This document shows positions 9,154 to 19,502 of a stretch of 64,000 nt of DNA, one piece after another. The stretch is from Saccharococcus thermophilus (lineage in GTDB: Bacteria > Bacillota > Bacilli > Bacillales > Anoxybacillaceae), in assembly GCF_011761475.1 (NCBI RefSeq), contig NZ_JAASRS010000001.1:1736001-1800000 (forward strand), given 5' to 3'. Numbering within the stretch: position 1 is the first letter of the stretch; the number at the start of each line of letters is the position of its first letter. The notes beneath the pieces were generated by a model. That model searched no databases. It was not told the DNA's origin and saw only the letters and a list, made by a program, of their open reading frames with translations. The position numbers and the translations under genes are program-made.

Positions 9154-9246
9154 ATGTCCCGAAAAACACAAAAATGGGTCGTTTATTTAATGCTGATTTC
9201 CATGCTCATTACAACGATTTTAGCCGGCATTAGCATGTGGTTTTAA
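9154..9246 (+). CDS. prli42: Prli42-like membrane micropeptide (probable stressosome-associated protein)
   Basis: A 30-residue peptide, MSRKTQKW followed by one transmembrane segment ending GISMWF. Size, basic N-terminus and C-terminal membrane helix match Prli42, the Listeria micropeptide that tethers the stressosome to the membrane. The ribosome site GGGAGGAAG is excellent. It is on the opposite strand to its neighbours and divergent from the epimerase gene. The name rests on resemblance, so a different micropeptide family is possible, but that it is a real gene is likely. Confidence 0.7.
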   Translation: MSRKTQKWVVYLMLISMLITTILAGISMWF

Positions 9247-9261
9247 TAAGAAAAGCGCAGG

Positions 9262-9345
9262 GCGCCCCAATTTCGCCTAAAGGCTGCCCACGTCCTGTGG
9301 GCAACGGCGAAATGTCGCCATCCTGGCTCATCGGTCGCTTTGTCC
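9262..9345. repeat. Hairpin-rich palindromic element between prli42-like and ldt
   Basis: Nested inverted repeats: TTTCGCC pairs with GGCGAAA, and inside them TGCCCAC pairs with GTGGGCA around a 5-nt loop. It has no open frame worth noting. It could be a dispersed palindromic repeat or part of the 3' UTR of the micropeptide gene. Confidence 0.5.
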
Positions 9346-9353
9346 GAACAAAA

Positions 9354-9388
9354 AAGGCAAGCTCCGTGATGAGGAAGCTTGCCTTTTC
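9354..9388. terminator. Bidirectional terminator between convergent genes
   Basis: GGCAAGCT pairs with AGCTTGCC, with TTTT on the plus-strand side and TTTTTT on the minus-strand side. It serves the plus-strand micropeptide and the minus-strand L,D-transpeptidase. Confidence 0.85.
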
Positions 9389-9389
9389 G

Positions 9390-9896
9390 TCAAAGCGCGC
9401 CGTATCGCTTGGCAATGGTATAAAACGATTCATTGCTGCGGATAATCAGCACTTTTGTGCCAATCGGCCCCTTTTCATATAGTTGCTCCACGTCGCCATT
9501 GTACATGCGCACACAGCCTTGCGATACGTATTTGCCAATCGATGCCGGGTTATTGGTGCCGTGAATTCCGTATACGCGGCCATCCGTTCCTCGCGCATTA
9601 AAACCGATCCACCTTGTTCCAAGCGGGTTGTTCGGCGCACCACCTGGAATGTTTTTCTTGCGGTAATACGGATTTTTCGCTTTTACCGTCACGGTGAACA
9701 GCCCTTCCGGCGTTAATGACGCATTGAAGCCAGTCGCCACCGGATATACCGCTTCAATTTTCCCGTTACGGATAAAGGCCAGTTTATTTGTTGTCTTATT
9801 GATAATAATAAACGGAGTAGTTTCCGCTGCAAAAGAGTCAAGAAACGACAAGAACGAAGAAACGAACAACATGGCTGCTAGCAGAAGGCGTATCAT
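9390..9896 (-). CDS. L,D-transpeptidase (YkuD domain, YqjB-like)
   Basis: A 168-residue exported cell-wall enzyme. A signal peptide covers residues 1-23 with a likely cut after SFAA. The YkuD catalytic set is present: His112 in GIHGTNNP and Cys128 in SQGCVRM. Such enzymes make or edit 3-3 peptidoglycan crosslinks. There is no LysM domain, although the C-terminal tail SNESFYTIAKRYG faintly recalls one. B. subtilis has YqjB at the same relative place. Confidence 0.9.
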   Translation of the reverse strand: MIRLLLAAMLFVSSFLSFLDSFAAETTPFIIINKTTNKLAFIRNGKIEAVYPVATGFNASLTPEGLFTVTVKAKNPYYRKKNIPGGAPNNPLGTRWIGFNARGTDGRVYGIHGTNNPASIGKYVSQGCVRMYNGDVEQLYEKGPIGTKVLIIRSNESFYTIAKRYGAL

Positions 9897-9982
9897 TTTG
9901 TTTCACCCTTTTTCCGTTATTTTGTTATAGTGTGAAACAAAAGCGGCGCAAGCATGCATCGCTCTCCCATTGCAGCGGAAGC

Positions 9983-10948
9983 TTAATTTTTCCTTTCCGA
10001 TACGCGAAATTGACTTTTAATAATTAAATATTGCTCTAACTCTTTTACCAAATGCAATAGCGCGGCTCGTTCTTCAAATTCTTCGCGTGTTTTTGGAAGC
10101 GGCATCGTTTCAAACCGTTTTCGCATATCATAAAGCTCGCGGAGAAAACGGTCGGCCGTATTGCCCGGATGAATGGCATCGCTTAATTTGTCGATAAAAT
10201 CGGCGATCATCATGCGCTGCTCTACCGTATACGTCAGCGAAGTGACAAGCGGCAGCACCCTTTCTATAATTTCGAGCTGCCTTTCCCGCATGCGAAAATA
10301 ATGAACATATTCGTCTTCGTCCTCATTCCGCAGCATGCGGTTTTCAACATTGCGCAGCGCCAATAACTTTGCCTGCTGCAGCATCTCGGCCGCGAGCGGC
10401 AATTCTTTTCCGTCCCAATCCATTTCATTCGTGCGCAAATAGCGGACAATCTCTTTTAAAATAATGCGAAATAAATCTTCAACAATGCGCTGATATTCCT
10501 TTAGCTTCTTTTCTGCGCTCGGCATATACATATTCATCAACAGCGCCACGCTAATACCGATGATAATCAGCAGCAGTTCATTAAGAAGGATGGGCCATGT
10601 AAATTGCCTCGCTGCGTACAAATGGAGAATAATGACCGAGCTGGTGACGATCCCCTCATTTACTTTTAGCCATACGGTCGTCGGAATAAAAAAGAGAAGC
10701 ATTAGTCCGACCGTAAACGGATAATAGCCGATTCCCTGGAAAAAGATATAAGAAAACAACATCGCTACGACACAGGCGACAAATCGCGCCCATGCCGTTT
10801 GCATCGATCGTTTTTTCGTGACTTGAATGCATAAAATCGTAATAATGCCGGCAGAGGCAAAATTATGTAATCCCACTAGCTGAGCGATGCTAATTGAAAG
10901 CGCGGTGCCTATTGCTGTTTTCGCTGTGCGATATCCAATCTTCACCAT
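9983..10948 (-). CDS. yqjA: FUSC/aromatic acid exporter family membrane protein (YqjA-like)
   Basis: About 321 residues: five or six hydrophobic segments in the first 150 residues, then a long soluble alpha-helical C-terminal half. This is the DUF939/FUSC architecture of B. subtilis YqjA. The ATG at 10948 (MVKIGYRTAK) has AGGAG 9 nt upstream; the frame is open for 14 codons before it. Export of aromatic acids is the family suggestion only. Confidence 0.82.
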   Translation of the reverse strand: MVKIGYRTAKTAIGTALSISIAQLVGLHNFASAGIITILCIQVTKKRSMQTAWARFVACVVAMLFSYIFFQGIGYYPFTVGLMLLFFIPTTVWLKVNEGIVTSSVIILHLYAARQFTWPILLNELLLIIIGISVALLMNMYMPSAEKKLKEYQRIVEDLFRIILKEIVRYLRTNEMDWDGKELPLAAEMLQQAKLLALRNVENRMLRNEDEDEYVHYFRMRERQLEIIERVLPLVTSLTYTVEQRMMIADFIDKLSDAIHPGNTADRFLRELYDMRKRFETMPLPKTREEFEERAALLHLVKELEQYLIIKSQFRVSERKN

Positions 10949-10977
10949 TTTTTCATTCTCCTGCTTAAAAAAGTAAA

Positions 10978-11005
10978 AAAGATGATCCAAGGGACCATCT
11001 TTTTA
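10978..11005. terminator. Bidirectional terminator after artR
   Basis: AAGATG-TCC pairs with GGA-CATCTT with one mismatch, flanked by A-runs on one side and T-runs on the other. It closes the art operon and separates it from the yqjA-like gene. Confidence 0.8.
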
Positions 11006-11015
11006 TTGTACTTTA

Positions 11016-11738
11016 TTATAGCATCTTTTCAAGAAATTCTTGAGCCCGCTTGCTTTTCGGAGATGTGAAAAATTCTTGCGGAGGCGCGTCCTCGATGAGC
11101 TGGCCGCCGTCTAAAAACAACACCCGGTCGGCAACTTCGCGGGCAAAGCCCATTTCGTGCGTAACAATCGCCATCGTCATTCCCGTATGGGCAAGCGACT
11201 TCATGACTTCAAGCACTTCTTTGACCATTTCCGGATCCAACGCTGACGTTGGTTCGTCAAACAACATTACATCCGGCGACATGGCAAGCGCCCTCGCAAT
11301 CGCTACGCGCTGTTTTTGGCCTCCCGACAGCCGGCTTGGATATTCGTTTGCCTTTTGTTCCAATCCGACCTTTTTCAACAGTTCGATGCCTTTCGCTTCC
11401 GCTTCGGCTTTTGTCATTCCCTTTACTTTAGTTGGCGCATACGTGACATTTTCAAGCACGGTCATATGAGGAAACAGATGAAAATGTTGAAACACCATGC
11501 CGACATGCTGTCGCACTTTCATAATGTTTGTTTTTTTATCCGTAATTTCCTCGTCACCGATCCAAATTCTTCCCCGCGTCGGTTCTTCCAACAAGTTTAA
11601 GCAGCGTAAAAACGTGGATTTTCCTGACCCGGATGGACCGATAATCGCCACTACTTCGCCTTGCTTAATCGTTGTCGTAATTCCTTTTAATACTTCTAAT
11701 TTTCCAAACGATTTATGCAAATCCTCGACTTTAATCAC
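11016..11738 (-). CDS. artR: Arginine/polar amino acid ABC transporter ATP-binding protein
   Basis: A 240-residue ABC ATPase: Walker [10 protein letters not shown] (34-42), Q-loop FQHFHLFPH, signature LSGGQ (137-141), Walker B VMLFDEP (157-163) and switch histidine in VTHEMG. It powers uptake by the ArtQ/ArtP pair at the inner face of the membrane. It overlaps artQ by 8 bp. B. subtilis has artP-artQ-artR (yqiXYZ) in this order. Arginine specificity is inferred from synteny; glutamine or cystine transporters are close relatives. Confidence 0.9.
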   Translation of the reverse strand: MIKVEDLHKSFGKLEVLKGITTTIKQGEVVAIIGPSGSGKSTFLRCLNLLEEPTRGRIWIGDEEITDKKTNIMKVRQHVGMVFQHFHLFPHMTVLENVTYAPTKVKGMTKAEAEAKGIELLKKVGLEQKANEYPSRLSGGQKQRVAIARALAMSPDVMLFDEPTSALDPEMVKEVLEVMKSLAHTGMTMAIVTHEMGFAREVADRVLFLDGGQLIEDAPPQEFFTSPKSKRAQEFLEKML

Positions 11739-12402
11739 TTTTTCTCAATCTCCCTTCTAACGCTTTGCCAAGCAGCGTAAGAAGCATGACTAAAACGTAG
11801 TAAATACATCCAGCAATCAATAGCGGCTCAATATACCGATAAACTTGTCCGCCAACGATGTAAGCACGCCGCATGACATCCATCTCTCCAATTACCGTTA
11901 CGACCGCAGATTCTTTCGTTAATGTAATCAATTCATTCATCAGTGCCGGCAAAATATTTTTCAACGCTTGCGGCAAAATAATATCACGCATCATTAGCTT
12001 GTACGGAACACCAAGCGCCAGCGCCGCTTCCCGCTGCCCTTTATCAACGGCTAAAATGCCGGCGCGGATGATTTCCGAGACATAGGCGGCAGAGTTTAAC
12101 CCGAACGCGATAACCGCTGAGGGAAACGGTCCGATATCTACACCAGTGAGCTGTGGAATGCCAAAATAAATGAGCACAAGCTGCAATACAAGCGGCGTGC
12201 CGCGAAATACGGATGTATACGCGTCGGCAAACCATGTCAAAACCTTCATTTTGCCAATCTTCATTAACGCTAAAATAACTCCAAGCACAAATCCTAACAA
12301 CACCGCAAAAACGACAATTTTTAATGTAACTGCGATTCCTTTCAATATATATGGAATTGATGGAATAATTTGCGAAAAATCTAAGTTCACGTGAGCCTTC
12401 AT
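11731..12402 (-). CDS. artQ: Arginine/polar amino acid ABC transporter permease
   Basis: A permease of 223 residues with five or so transmembrane segments and the EAA loop ([14 protein letters not shown]) that docks the ATPase. The ATG at 12402 (MKAHVNLDF) follows AAGGAAGG; an open frame of 23 codons before it crosses the intercistronic hairpin and is unlikely to be coding. It shares its end with artR. Confidence 0.9.
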   Translation of the reverse strand: MKAHVNLDFSQIIPSIPYILKGIAVTLKIVVFAVLLGFVLGVILALMKIGKMKVLTWFADAYTSVFRGTPLVLQLVLIYFGIPQLTGVDIGPFPSAVIAFGLNSAAYVSEIIRAGILAVDKGQREAALALGVPYKLMMRDIILPQALKNILPALMNELITLTKESAVVTVIGEMDVMRRAYIVGGQVYRYIEPLLIAGCIYYVLVMLLTLLGKALEGRLRKSD

Positions 12403-12424
12403 CCTTCCTTGCAACATAGTGAAA

Positions 12425-12454
12425 ACGTTCAAAAAGGAAATCCTTTTTGAACGT
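12425..12454. promoter_or_regulatory. Intercistronic hairpin between artP and artQ
   Basis: A 30-bp inverted repeat: ACGTTCAAAAAGGA pairs perfectly (14 bp) with TCCTTTTTGAACGT around a 2-nt centre. No T-run follows on the minus strand, so it is not a normal terminator. In transport operons such stems often protect the upstream mRNA so that more binding protein than permease is made. Confidence 0.7.
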
Positions 12455-12460
12455 ATAACT

Positions 12461-13243
12461 TTATTGGTCAAACCATTTTTTAATCAACTTGTCCACTTCG
12501 CCGTTTTTCATTTTTTCTTGCAACACTTTGTTAAATTCATCGCGAAGCTTGCTGCCTTTCGGGAAGGCGATAGCGGAGCCTGCTTCTTGTTCGCTTGTTG
12601 GAATCGTGTGACCTTCTAATTTGCCATTGCTATTTTTCAAATACCCTTTTGCGACTGTATTTTCAATAATCGCTGCATCGAAGCGCCCTGCTTGAATCTC
12701 CTGAATTAACTCTGGAATGCGGTTGCGGCTTTCAATTTTCATGTCAACTGTCTTTGCAATTTTATTTGCTTCTTCTTCTTGAATCGAGCCCGTTTGAACA
12801 CCAACCGTTTTTCCTTTTAAATCTTCGACCGTTTTAATGCCGCTTCCTTTCTTGGAAACGATCATGTTTCGCGCTACATAATACACATCCGAGAAATCAA
12901 CACTTTTCTTGCGTTTTTCCGTCGGCGTCATTCCCGCTAACACAAAATCTACTTTTCCTGACTGCAGTGCTGGGATAAGACCGCTAAAGTCCATATCAAC
13001 GATTTGAATTTCATATCCCAATTCTTTCGCGATCATTTTCGCCAAATCGACATCAAAGCCAATAATGTCATTCCCTTTCGTCGTATCAATATATTCAAAT
13101 GGCGCATAGTCGGCGGAAGTGCCCATTTTTAGTACTTTTTTCTGTTCTTCGCTTCCGTTTTTCTGCTCTCCCCCTGTGCCACATGCCGAGAGCAAACCAA
13201 TGAATAGAATGCTAGCAATAAAAAGCATCAACGATTTTTTCAT
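12461..13243 (-). CDS. artP: Arginine/polar amino acid ABC transporter substrate-binding lipoprotein
   Basis: A 260-residue type 3 periplasmic-type binding protein. The lipobox LLSAC puts the lipidated cysteine at position 21. The body has the signatures SADYAPFEYID and GFDVDLAKMIAKELG of amino-acid binding proteins. It captures the ligand outside the membrane and delivers it to ArtQ. It is the first gene of the operon and is separated from artQ by a stable hairpin. Confidence 0.92.
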   Translation of the reverse strand: MKKSLMLFIASILFIGLLSACGTGGEQKNGSEEQKKVLKMGTSADYAPFEYIDTTKGNDIIGFDVDLAKMIAKELGYEIQIVDMDFSGLIPALQSGKVDFVLAGMTPTEKRKKSVDFSDVYYVARNMIVSKKGSGIKTVEDLKGKTVGVQTGSIQEEEANKIAKTVDMKIESRNRIPELIQEIQAGRFDAAIIENTVAKGYLKNSNGKLEGHTIPTSEQEAGSAIAFPKGSKLRDEFNKVLQEKMKNGEVDKLIKKWFDQ

Positions 13244-13450
13244 ACGATGTCTCTCCCTCTCTGCTCAAAAAATTTAAATAATTTTTATAATATTGTGAAA
13301 TAGATTTGAAGATTGGAAATACAAATCTTGTTTTTGAATAATATTCTATGTTTTGTATATTAACACACGAAGTAATAATTATGCAATTAATTTTTTAATT
13401 ATAAATAAACCATTTTTACTTTTTGAAAATAACAAACAAATAAAATAAAT
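13244..13450 (-). promoter_or_regulatory. Upstream region of artPQR
   Basis: About 200 bp of AT-rich DNA without a gene. Read leftward, TTGCATAATTATT near 13372-13390 resembles half of a Bacillus ARG box (AhrC/ArgR site), which would suit an arginine transporter. I could not place a clean sigma-A promoter. Confidence 0.3.
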
Positions 13451-13477
13451 AACGGAGCTGAAAAATTCAGCTCCGTT
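13451..13477 (-). terminator. Terminator overlapping the brxB stop
   Basis: AACGGAGCTGAA pairs perfectly with TTCAGCTCCGTT around AAA. On the minus strand it is followed by a T-rich tail, and its right arm includes the brxB stop codon. Confidence 0.88.
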
Positions 13478-13907
13478 ATACTTCATCACAATATTGATCA
13501 AACGCCGCCTGCAGCTTTTGCACGACTTCAATTGGTTCATGGCCTTCAATTTCATGACGGTGAATCATCATGCAAAACTTGCCGTCTTTTAAAAGCGCGA
13601 ACGATGGCGAAGAAGGCGGCTGTCCTTCAAAATATTCGCGCGCCCTTGCCGTCGCTTCTTTATCTTGCCCGGCAAAGACGGTGACGAGATGGTCAGGGCG
13701 CTTATCATAATGAATCGCATGCGCCGCGGCCGGACGCGCGATGCCGCCGGCACAGCCGCACACCGAGTTGATCATGACAAGCGTTGTGCCTGGACGCTTA
13801 AATGCGGCATCAACTTCTTCTGGGGTCCGCAATTCTTCAAACCCCGCTTCGACGATTTCGCGGCGGGATTGTTCGACAATATCATTGTAAAGCGGGAATT
13901 GGAACAT
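13476..13907 (-). CDS. brxB: Bacilliredoxin, BrxB/YqiW family
   Basis: A 143-residue thioredoxin-fold protein with the CGC motif NSVCGCAGG (Cys50, Cys52), the hallmark of bacilliredoxins. These remove bacillithiol from oxidised protein cysteines. The [14 protein letters not shown] and [13 protein letters not shown] region matches YqiW closely. I prefer the ATG at 13907 (MFQFPLY): GGAGG lies 8 nt upstream, against 4 nt for the ATG three codons earlier. Confidence 0.93.
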   Translation of the reverse strand: MFQFPLYNDIVEQSRREIVEAGFEELRTPEEVDAAFKRPGTTLVMINSVCGCAGGIARPAAAHAIHYDKRPDHLVTVFAGQDKEATARAREYFEGQPPSSPSFALLKDGKFCMMIHRHEIEGHEPIEVVQKLQAAFDQYCDEV

Positions 13908-13944
13908 CACATGCACCTCCTTCTTTATATCGTATCACATTTTT

Positions 13945-15048
13945 TTACGATTCCCTACTTTCATACACTTGGATAAGCTCCCGCACCGCGGAAGTGACGG
14001 ATTGCGTTCCGGAAATGACATTATTTTCGATTATCGGAAGCTTCTCTTTGACTGCCGGGTGGGAAAAGAAGCTCGTCTCAAGATAATCTTTAATCATCGA
14101 ATAAATCCAGTCTTTTTGCTGATGGCGGCGGCGCATGTCAAACACGCCCGACCGTTTCGTCGTTTCCACAAACTTCTCAATCACGTTCCAAATCTCTTCG
14201 ATGCCTTCTCCGAAAAGCGCCGAGCATGTATATGCTTTTGTCTCCCACCCCGGCGTTGCGGGACGCAAATAATGAAGAATCTGATTATACTCTTTTTGCG
14301 TAGCCAGCGCTTTCGGCTTATTGTCTCCGTCTGCTTTGTTAATCACAATCGCATCGGTCAATTCCATAATTCCACGCTTCATTCCTTGCAGTTCGTCACC
14401 TGCTCCGGTCAGCACCAGCATTAAAAAGAAATCGACCATGCCGCGGACGACAAACTCGCTTTGTCCGACGCCGACCGTTTCCACCAAAATAATGTCATAG
14501 CCCGCCGCTTCGCAAAGCATCATCGTTTCCCGCGTTTTGCGGTGCACGCCGCCAAGCGCTCCGCCTGATGGCGACGGGCGGATAAAGGCGCGCGGATGGC
14601 GGGCCAGCGTTTCCATCCTCGTTTTATCGCCAAGAATGCTGCCGCCGGTAATGGAGCTGCTTGGGTCAACTGCCAGCACGGCGACGCGATGGCCTTTTTC
14701 GCATAAAAACGTGCCGAACGCTTCGATGAACGTGCTTTTCCCCGCTCCCGGCACGCCGGTGATGCCGATGCGGACCGACTTGCCGACATGCGGCAAAAGT
14801 TTATTTAGCACTTGCTGGGCGATGTCCATATGCTTTGATGCGTTGCTTTCCACCAAAGTGATCGCCTGCGCCAAAATCGTGCGGTCATTGTTTAACACGC
14901 CGTTGACATATTCCTCGACGGATCGCTCTTTTCGTTTCACCCACCGCTTTGGGGCGGACGGAGGGGCCGCTTTCACATACATGGTGGCAAATTCGCCTTT
15001 CCTATCCTCTTCCACCCATTCGGGACGATGTGTTCGTTCGTCGCTCAT
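13945..15048 (-). CDS. meaB: Methylmalonyl-CoA mutase-associated GTPase MeaB
   Basis: A 367-residue G3E P-loop GTPase. Walker A is GVPGAGKST (98-106), followed by VDPSSS, the ETVGVGQSE switch and the NKADGDN base-recognition motif. MeaB protects the mutase and gates B12 cofactor loading. The ATG overlaps the mutB stop by 4 bp, so it is translationally coupled to its client. Compared with E. coli ArgK/YgfD the length is normal, with an extra N-terminal stretch of about 45 residues. Confidence 0.93.
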   Translation of the reverse strand: MSDERTHRPEWVEEDRKGEFATMYVKAAPPSAPKRWVKRKERSVEEYVNGVLNNDRTILAQAITLVESNASKHMDIAQQVLNKLLPHVGKSVRIGITGVPGAGKSTFIEAFGTFLCEKGHRVAVLAVDPSSSITGGSILGDKTRMETLARHPRAFIRPSPSGGALGGVHRKTRETMMLCEAAGYDIILVETVGVGQSEFVVRGMVDFFLMLVLTGAGDELQGMKRGIMELTDAIVINKADGDNKPKALATQKEYNQILHYLRPATPGWETKAYTCSALFGEGIEEIWNVIEKFVETTKRSGVFDMRRRHQQKDWIYSMIKDYLETSFFSHPAVKEKLPIIENNVISGTQSVTSAVRELIQVYESRES

Positions 15049-17240
15049 TGGCTCACTTCCTCGTAACCGAGACGTTTATAAATTTCTTCTAGCACTTTTT
15101 CGGCGGCAACTGGAATGACTGTACCAGGTCCGAAAATCGCAGACGCGCCGTGTTGGTATAAAAACTCATAATCTTGCGGCGGAATGACGCCGCCGACGAC
15201 AACGATAATATCTTCGCGGCCAAGCTTGCGCAGTTCTTCTACCAGTTGCGGCAGCAACGTTTTATGCCCGCCGGCAAGCGAGCTGATGCCGACGACATGG
15301 ACATCGTTTTCGACCGCTTGGCGCGCCGTTTCTTCCGGCGTCTGGAACAACGGGCCGATGTCAACGTCAAATCCTAAATCGGCAAACGCCGTCGCGATCA
15401 CTTTCGCCCCGCGGTCGTGGCCGTCCTGTCCCATTTTCGCGATCATAATCCGCGGGCGGCGCCCTTCCAATTCATAAAATTCAGCGGTCATTTTTTTGAC
15501 GCGTTCAAATTGCTCTTCATTTTGGAATTCGGAGCTGTACACGCCGCTGACCGAGCGGATCATCGCTTTATGGCGCTTCGCCACTTTTTCAATCGCATAT
15601 GAAATTTCGCCTAATGTCGCGCGGACGCGCGCTGCCTGTACGGCCAATTCAAGCAAGTTTCCTTCTCCTGTTTCCGTCGCTTTCGTGATCGCGTCAAGCG
15701 CCTCTTGTACTTTTTGCTCGTCGCGCGAGGCGCGAAGCTGTTTTAATCTTTCAATCTGGCGCATCCGCACCGCCGTATTGTCCACTTCTAAAATTTCAAT
15801 CGGTTCTTCTTTTTCCGGACGATATTTATTGACGCCGATAATCGTTTCCACACCGGAGTCGATGCGTGCTTGGCGTCTTGCCGCCGCTTCTTCAATGCGC
15901 ATTTTCGGGATTCCCGTTTCAATCGCTTTCGCCATGCCGCCAAGGCTTTCGATTTCTTCAATATGCTTCCACGCGCGGTTCATTAATTCGTTCGTTAACG
16001 TCTCTACGTAGTAGGAGCCGGCCCACGGATCGATGACATTGCAGATGCCTGTTTCATCCTGCAAATACAGCTGTGTATTGCGGGCAATGCGCGCCGAGAA
16101 ATCGGTTGGAAGCGCGATCGCTTCATCGAGCGCGTTCGTATGGAGCGACTGCGTATGGCCGAGCGCCGCCGCATGTGCCTCAATCAACGTGCGTACGACA
16201 TTGTTAAACGGATCTTGCTCGGTCAAGCTCCACCCCGATGTTTGCGAGTGCGTCCGCAATGCGAGCGATTTCGGGTTTTTCGGATTGAACGTTTTCATCA
16301 TTTTCGCCCACATGATGCGCGCCGCGCGCATTTTCGCCACTTCCATGAAATAGTTCATGCCGATCGCCCAGAAGAAGGAAAGCCGTGGCGCAAAGGAGTC
16401 GATGTCAATTCCTGCTTTTAAGCCAGTGCGCACGTACTCCAATCCGTCTGCGAGCGTATACGCCAATTCAATATCGGCCGGCGCTCCCGCTTCTTGCATA
16501 TGGTAGCCGGAAATGCTGATGCTGTTAAACTTTGGCATGTATTTTGAAGTGTATTCAAAAATGTCCGCGATGATGCGCATCGACGTTTCCGGAGGATAAA
16601 TGTAAGTGTTGCGCACCATATATTCTTTTAAAATATCGTTTTGAATCGTCCCAGAAAGTTTATCTTGCGTGACTCCTTGCTCTTCGGCCGTGACAATATA
16701 AAACGCCATAATCGGCAGCACCGCCCCGTTCATCGTCATCGACACCGACATTTGGTCAAGCGGAATGCCGTCAAACAAAATTTTCATATCTAAAACTGAA
16801 TCGATCGCCACCCCCGCTTTGCCGACATCGCCGACGACGCGCGGATGGTCGGAGTCATAGCCGCGGTGGGTGGCAAGGTCAAAGGCAACGGACAGCCCTT
16901 TTTGCCCCATCGCCAAATTGCGGCGGTAAAAGGCATTGCTTTCTTCCGCTGTCGAAAATCCCGCGTATTGCCGGATCGTCCACGGCCGATTCACATACAT
17001 CGACGGATACGGCCCGCGCAAATACGGCGGAATTCCCGGCATATAATCAAGAAAATCAAAACCTTCGATATCTTTTTTCGTATAAAGCGGCTTGACGGCA
17101 ATGTGCTCATTCGTTTGAAACAGCAGGTCATCGATCGATGCCCGCACCTTTTCTTCAATCGCCTGTTTCCATTGTTGCTCATCTGCCGTTTGTTTTGTGA
17201 TTTCGAGCGAAAGGTTTGCAAAATCGACATGTTTACTCAT
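15045..17240 (-). CDS. mutB: Methylmalonyl-CoA mutase, large (catalytic) subunit
   Basis: A 731-residue B12 enzyme that converts (R)-methylmalonyl-CoA to succinyl-CoA. The TIM-barrel catalytic domain includes [18 protein letters not shown], and the C-terminal cobalamin domain has DGHDRG at 606-611 with the cobalt-binding His608. Downstream GISSLAGGH is the usual second B12 contact. Start and stop overlap both neighbours, mutA by 8 bp and meaB by 4 bp. Confidence 0.96.
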   Translation of the reverse strand: MSKHVDFANLSLEITKQTADEQQWKQAIEEKVRASIDDLLFQTNEHIAVKPLYTKKDIEGFDFLDYMPGIPPYLRGPYPSMYVNRPWTIRQYAGFSTAEESNAFYRRNLAMGQKGLSVAFDLATHRGYDSDHPRVVGDVGKAGVAIDSVLDMKILFDGIPLDQMSVSMTMNGAVLPIMAFYIVTAEEQGVTQDKLSGTIQNDILKEYMVRNTYIYPPETSMRIIADIFEYTSKYMPKFNSISISGYHMQEAGAPADIELAYTLADGLEYVRTGLKAGIDIDSFAPRLSFFWAIGMNYFMEVAKMRAARIMWAKMMKTFNPKNPKSLALRTHSQTSGWSLTEQDPFNNVVRTLIEAHAAALGHTQSLHTNALDEAIALPTDFSARIARNTQLYLQDETGICNVIDPWAGSYYVETLTNELMNRAWKHIEEIESLGGMAKAIETGIPKMRIEEAAARRQARIDSGVETIIGVNKYRPEKEEPIEILEVDNTAVRMRQIERLKQLRASRDEQKVQEALDAITKATETGEGNLLELAVQAARVRATLGEISYAIEKVAKRHKAMIRSVSGVYSSEFQNEEQFERVKKMTAEFYELEGRRPRIMIAKMGQDGHDRGAKVIATAFADLGFDVDIGPLFQTPEETARQAVENDVHVVGISSLAGGHKTLLPQLVEELRKLGREDIIVVVGGVIPPQDYEFLYQHGASAIFGPGTVIPVAAEKVLEEIYKRLGYEEVSQ

Positions 17241-19278
17241 TGAGGGCCACCCCCATCTCTTTCATAAACGATACAATCGTTTCATAACAGTTCGAACCGA
17301 TATGGATAAAGCCATCGACCCCGGCCTCGATAAAAGTCTGTTCGACATCGGCCGGCTGTTTTCCGGCGACATACAGCTTGGCGTTTGGTTGTGCTTGCTT
17401 GAACGCTTTGGCGATCGCAGGAACCATATCGATATAGCTTTCATCCGAGCCGCAAATAACATAATGCGTCCCGTTTGCGTTGATTGCTTTGGATACCGCT
17501 TCCTCTGCGCTATGAACGCCTTCGCTTTTTTCAACCGCCATGCCGCCGGCTTCAAAAAAGCCAGTAATAAAATCCGCGCGCGCTTTATAGTTTGGAATGT
17601 TCCCGATATTGATGAGATGAACGGCAGGACGCGTTCCGTATTTTTCCAGATGCACTTCGGCAGCTTGGCGCAGCCGTTCGAACGGTTCGGCAAGGCGCCA
17701 TTGTGCAATCGGCTGGACATGGATGGACGCTTCCTCTGCTTTTAATGCCGCTTCGATTTCCCGAGCGGTTGCTCGACGCAAAGCCATGTCCATTGCCGTT
17801 TCGATCCATTGCTGATTGGCAAAGCCCGCTTGCAGCACGGCGACATGCTCTTTGTTGATGACGGAAGAAGACCGATGATGTTCATTGCTTATCTTCGTTT
17901 TTTCTACCGGTGCTTCCGCCAAGTTCGCGTAAAAATTGGTGCCGACAATTTTTTCTTTTCGCGTTTCAACGTTTTTCTTGCGCTTCCTTGCGACTGCTTC
18001 CACTTGCTCTTGCACAAAGCCGTCCACGAGCGCCTGAACAATGCCGCCTTTTGCTTCGATTTGCTGGAACAGCTTCCACGCTTCTTCTGCCACTTGCGCC
18101 GTCAACGTTTCTACATAGTACGAACCGCCGGCCGGGTCAATGACATTGGCGATATGCGCTTCTTCCAACAAAATCAGCTGTGTGTTGCGGGCGATTCTCC
18201 GCGAAAATTCGTCTGACGGTCCGATCGCCTCGTCAAACGGAGAAACGTGCAGGCTGTCCGCACCGCCGACCGTTGCCGCGAACGCCTCGGCCGCCGCGCG
18301 AAGCATGTTGACATACGGATCGTATACCGTTTTCGTAAAATAGGACGTACGTGCATGCATCGCGATTTTTTGTGATGACTCACTGCCGCCAAACGCTTTG
18401 GCAATATTGGACCAAATAAGCCTTGCCGCGCGGAGCTTGGCGATTTCCATAAAAAAGTTGGAGCCGACAGAGAACGAAAACTGGATACGCTGCGCAATGG
18501 CATCAATCGCAAATCCTCTATCCAAGCAGGCACGGATATATTCCACCGCGGTCGCAAAGGCAAAGGCCAGCTCTTGCACCGCGTTTGCTCCGCCGTTATG
18601 ATACGGCTCGCCGCGAACAATGACCGTCTTTACGTTTGGCATATGTTCTTGCGCCCACTTCGTCACAGCGGCCATCACGTCGTACAATGCCGCAAGTGAA
18701 ATCGGAAGCTGTCCTTTTTCCGCCAGTGTACCGATAGGATCCATCCCAATCGTTCCGTGCACCGCATCAGACGGTATTTGCCGTTGTTGCAAATAAGCGG
18801 CAAACAGCGCCAAAAACGAAAGCGATTGTGCCCCCGCATCGACGCGAAGCGAATATTTATCCAAAGAAATATCGGAAAACATGGCTTCGATATCGTCAAG
18901 CGATGTTACTGGAAACCCTAGCCGCTCCAACACGATATGGATTTCTGTTTGCCCTTTTTCCAAATCATGCTTGACGATCTCGTTCCACTCGGTCGGACTG
19001 CTTGCAGAAATCTCCTGGCTTACTTTCCAAGGCTCTTTGATATAGCCGTTCGGTCTGGTGCTGCGGACGTAGTTGGCAAAGCCCGGATACTGTTCGGTGT
19101 AGGCAAGCTTCTCTACGTCATGGCGCGTATAAATAGGCTGAATCGTGATATTTTCATATGTAGTCGAATACAATTTTTCAAACGGTTTTCCTTTTAATGA
19201 TTTTTCAACTTCCTGTTTCCACTCCTCGAAGCTCGGAATGGGAAATGTCTCGTTTTTCATCGTCGAAATGTCACTCAC
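17233..19278 (-). CDS. mutA: Methylmalonyl-CoA mutase, small (non-catalytic) subunit
   Basis: A 681-residue partner of MutB. It shows the same barrel ([28 protein letters not shown]) and a B12-like C-terminal domain. The DxHxxG motif is replaced by GNIPNYKAR, so it cannot bind cobalt, as expected for the small subunit. I chose GTG at 19278: GGGGG lies 8 nt upstream and the protein then begins VSDISTMKN. The longer frame upstream has no site and an unlikely hydrophobic lead. Confidence 0.92.
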   Translation of the reverse strand: MSDISTMKNETFPIPSFEEWKQEVEKSLKGKPFEKLYSTTYENITIQPIYTRHDVEKLAYTEQYPGFANYVRSTRPNGYIKEPWKVSQEISASSPTEWNEIVKHDLEKGQTEIHIVLERLGFPVTSLDDIEAMFSDISLDKYSLRVDAGAQSLSFLALFAAYLQQRQIPSDAVHGTIGMDPIGTLAEKGQLPISLAALYDVMAAVTKWAQEHMPNVKTVIVRGEPYHNGGANAVQELAFAFATAVEYIRACLDRGFAIDAIAQRIQFSFSVGSNFFMEIAKLRAARLIWSNIAKAFGGSESSQKIAMHARTSYFTKTVYDPYVNMLRAAAEAFAATVGGADSLHVSPFDEAIGPSDEFSRRIARNTQLILLEEAHIANVIDPAGGSYYVETLTAQVAEEAWKLFQQIEAKGGIVQALVDGFVQEQVEAVARKRKKNVETRKEKIVGTNFYANLAEAPVEKTKISNEHHRSSSVINKEHVAVLQAGFANQQWIETAMDMALRRATAREIEAALKAEEASIHVQPIAQWRLAEPFERLRQAAEVHLEKYGTRPAVHLINIGNIPNYKARADFITGFFEAGGMAVEKSEGVHSAEEAVSKAINANGTHYVICGSDESYIDMVPAIAKAFKQAQPNAKLYVAGKQPADVEQTFIEAGVDGFIHIGSNCYETIVSFMKEMGVALNE

Positions 19279-19466
19279 TATGCTTTCCCCCTTTTCAGCG
19301 CTTTCCCCCATCCATAAGAAATCGCTTTCTTTTGCACTTTTAAAAATATTACTGATATTTTTATTGTAGTATATGTGCATCATTCTAGCAATGAACAAAA
19401 ACGTTTGCGAGAAGACAAAGCCTAAACTCATCAAATTTCATTTAAAAAATATTATAGCACGAAAAA

Positions 19467-19499
19467 CCCCACCACAAACAAATTTGCGGTGGGGTTCTT
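19467..19499. terminator. Bidirectional terminator between bkdB and the mut operon
   Basis: AACCCCACC pairs with GGTGGGGTT, with T-rich tails on the minus side (TTTTTCG) and partly on the plus side. It ends the bkd operon and stops readthrough into mutA. Confidence 0.87.
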
Positions 19500-19502
19500 C
19501 CA

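Noticed and set aside
12419-12434. TGAAAACGTTCA as a CcpA cre site
   Set aside because: It is part of the perfect intercistronic stem and departs from the cre consensus at one key base; it is far from any promoter.
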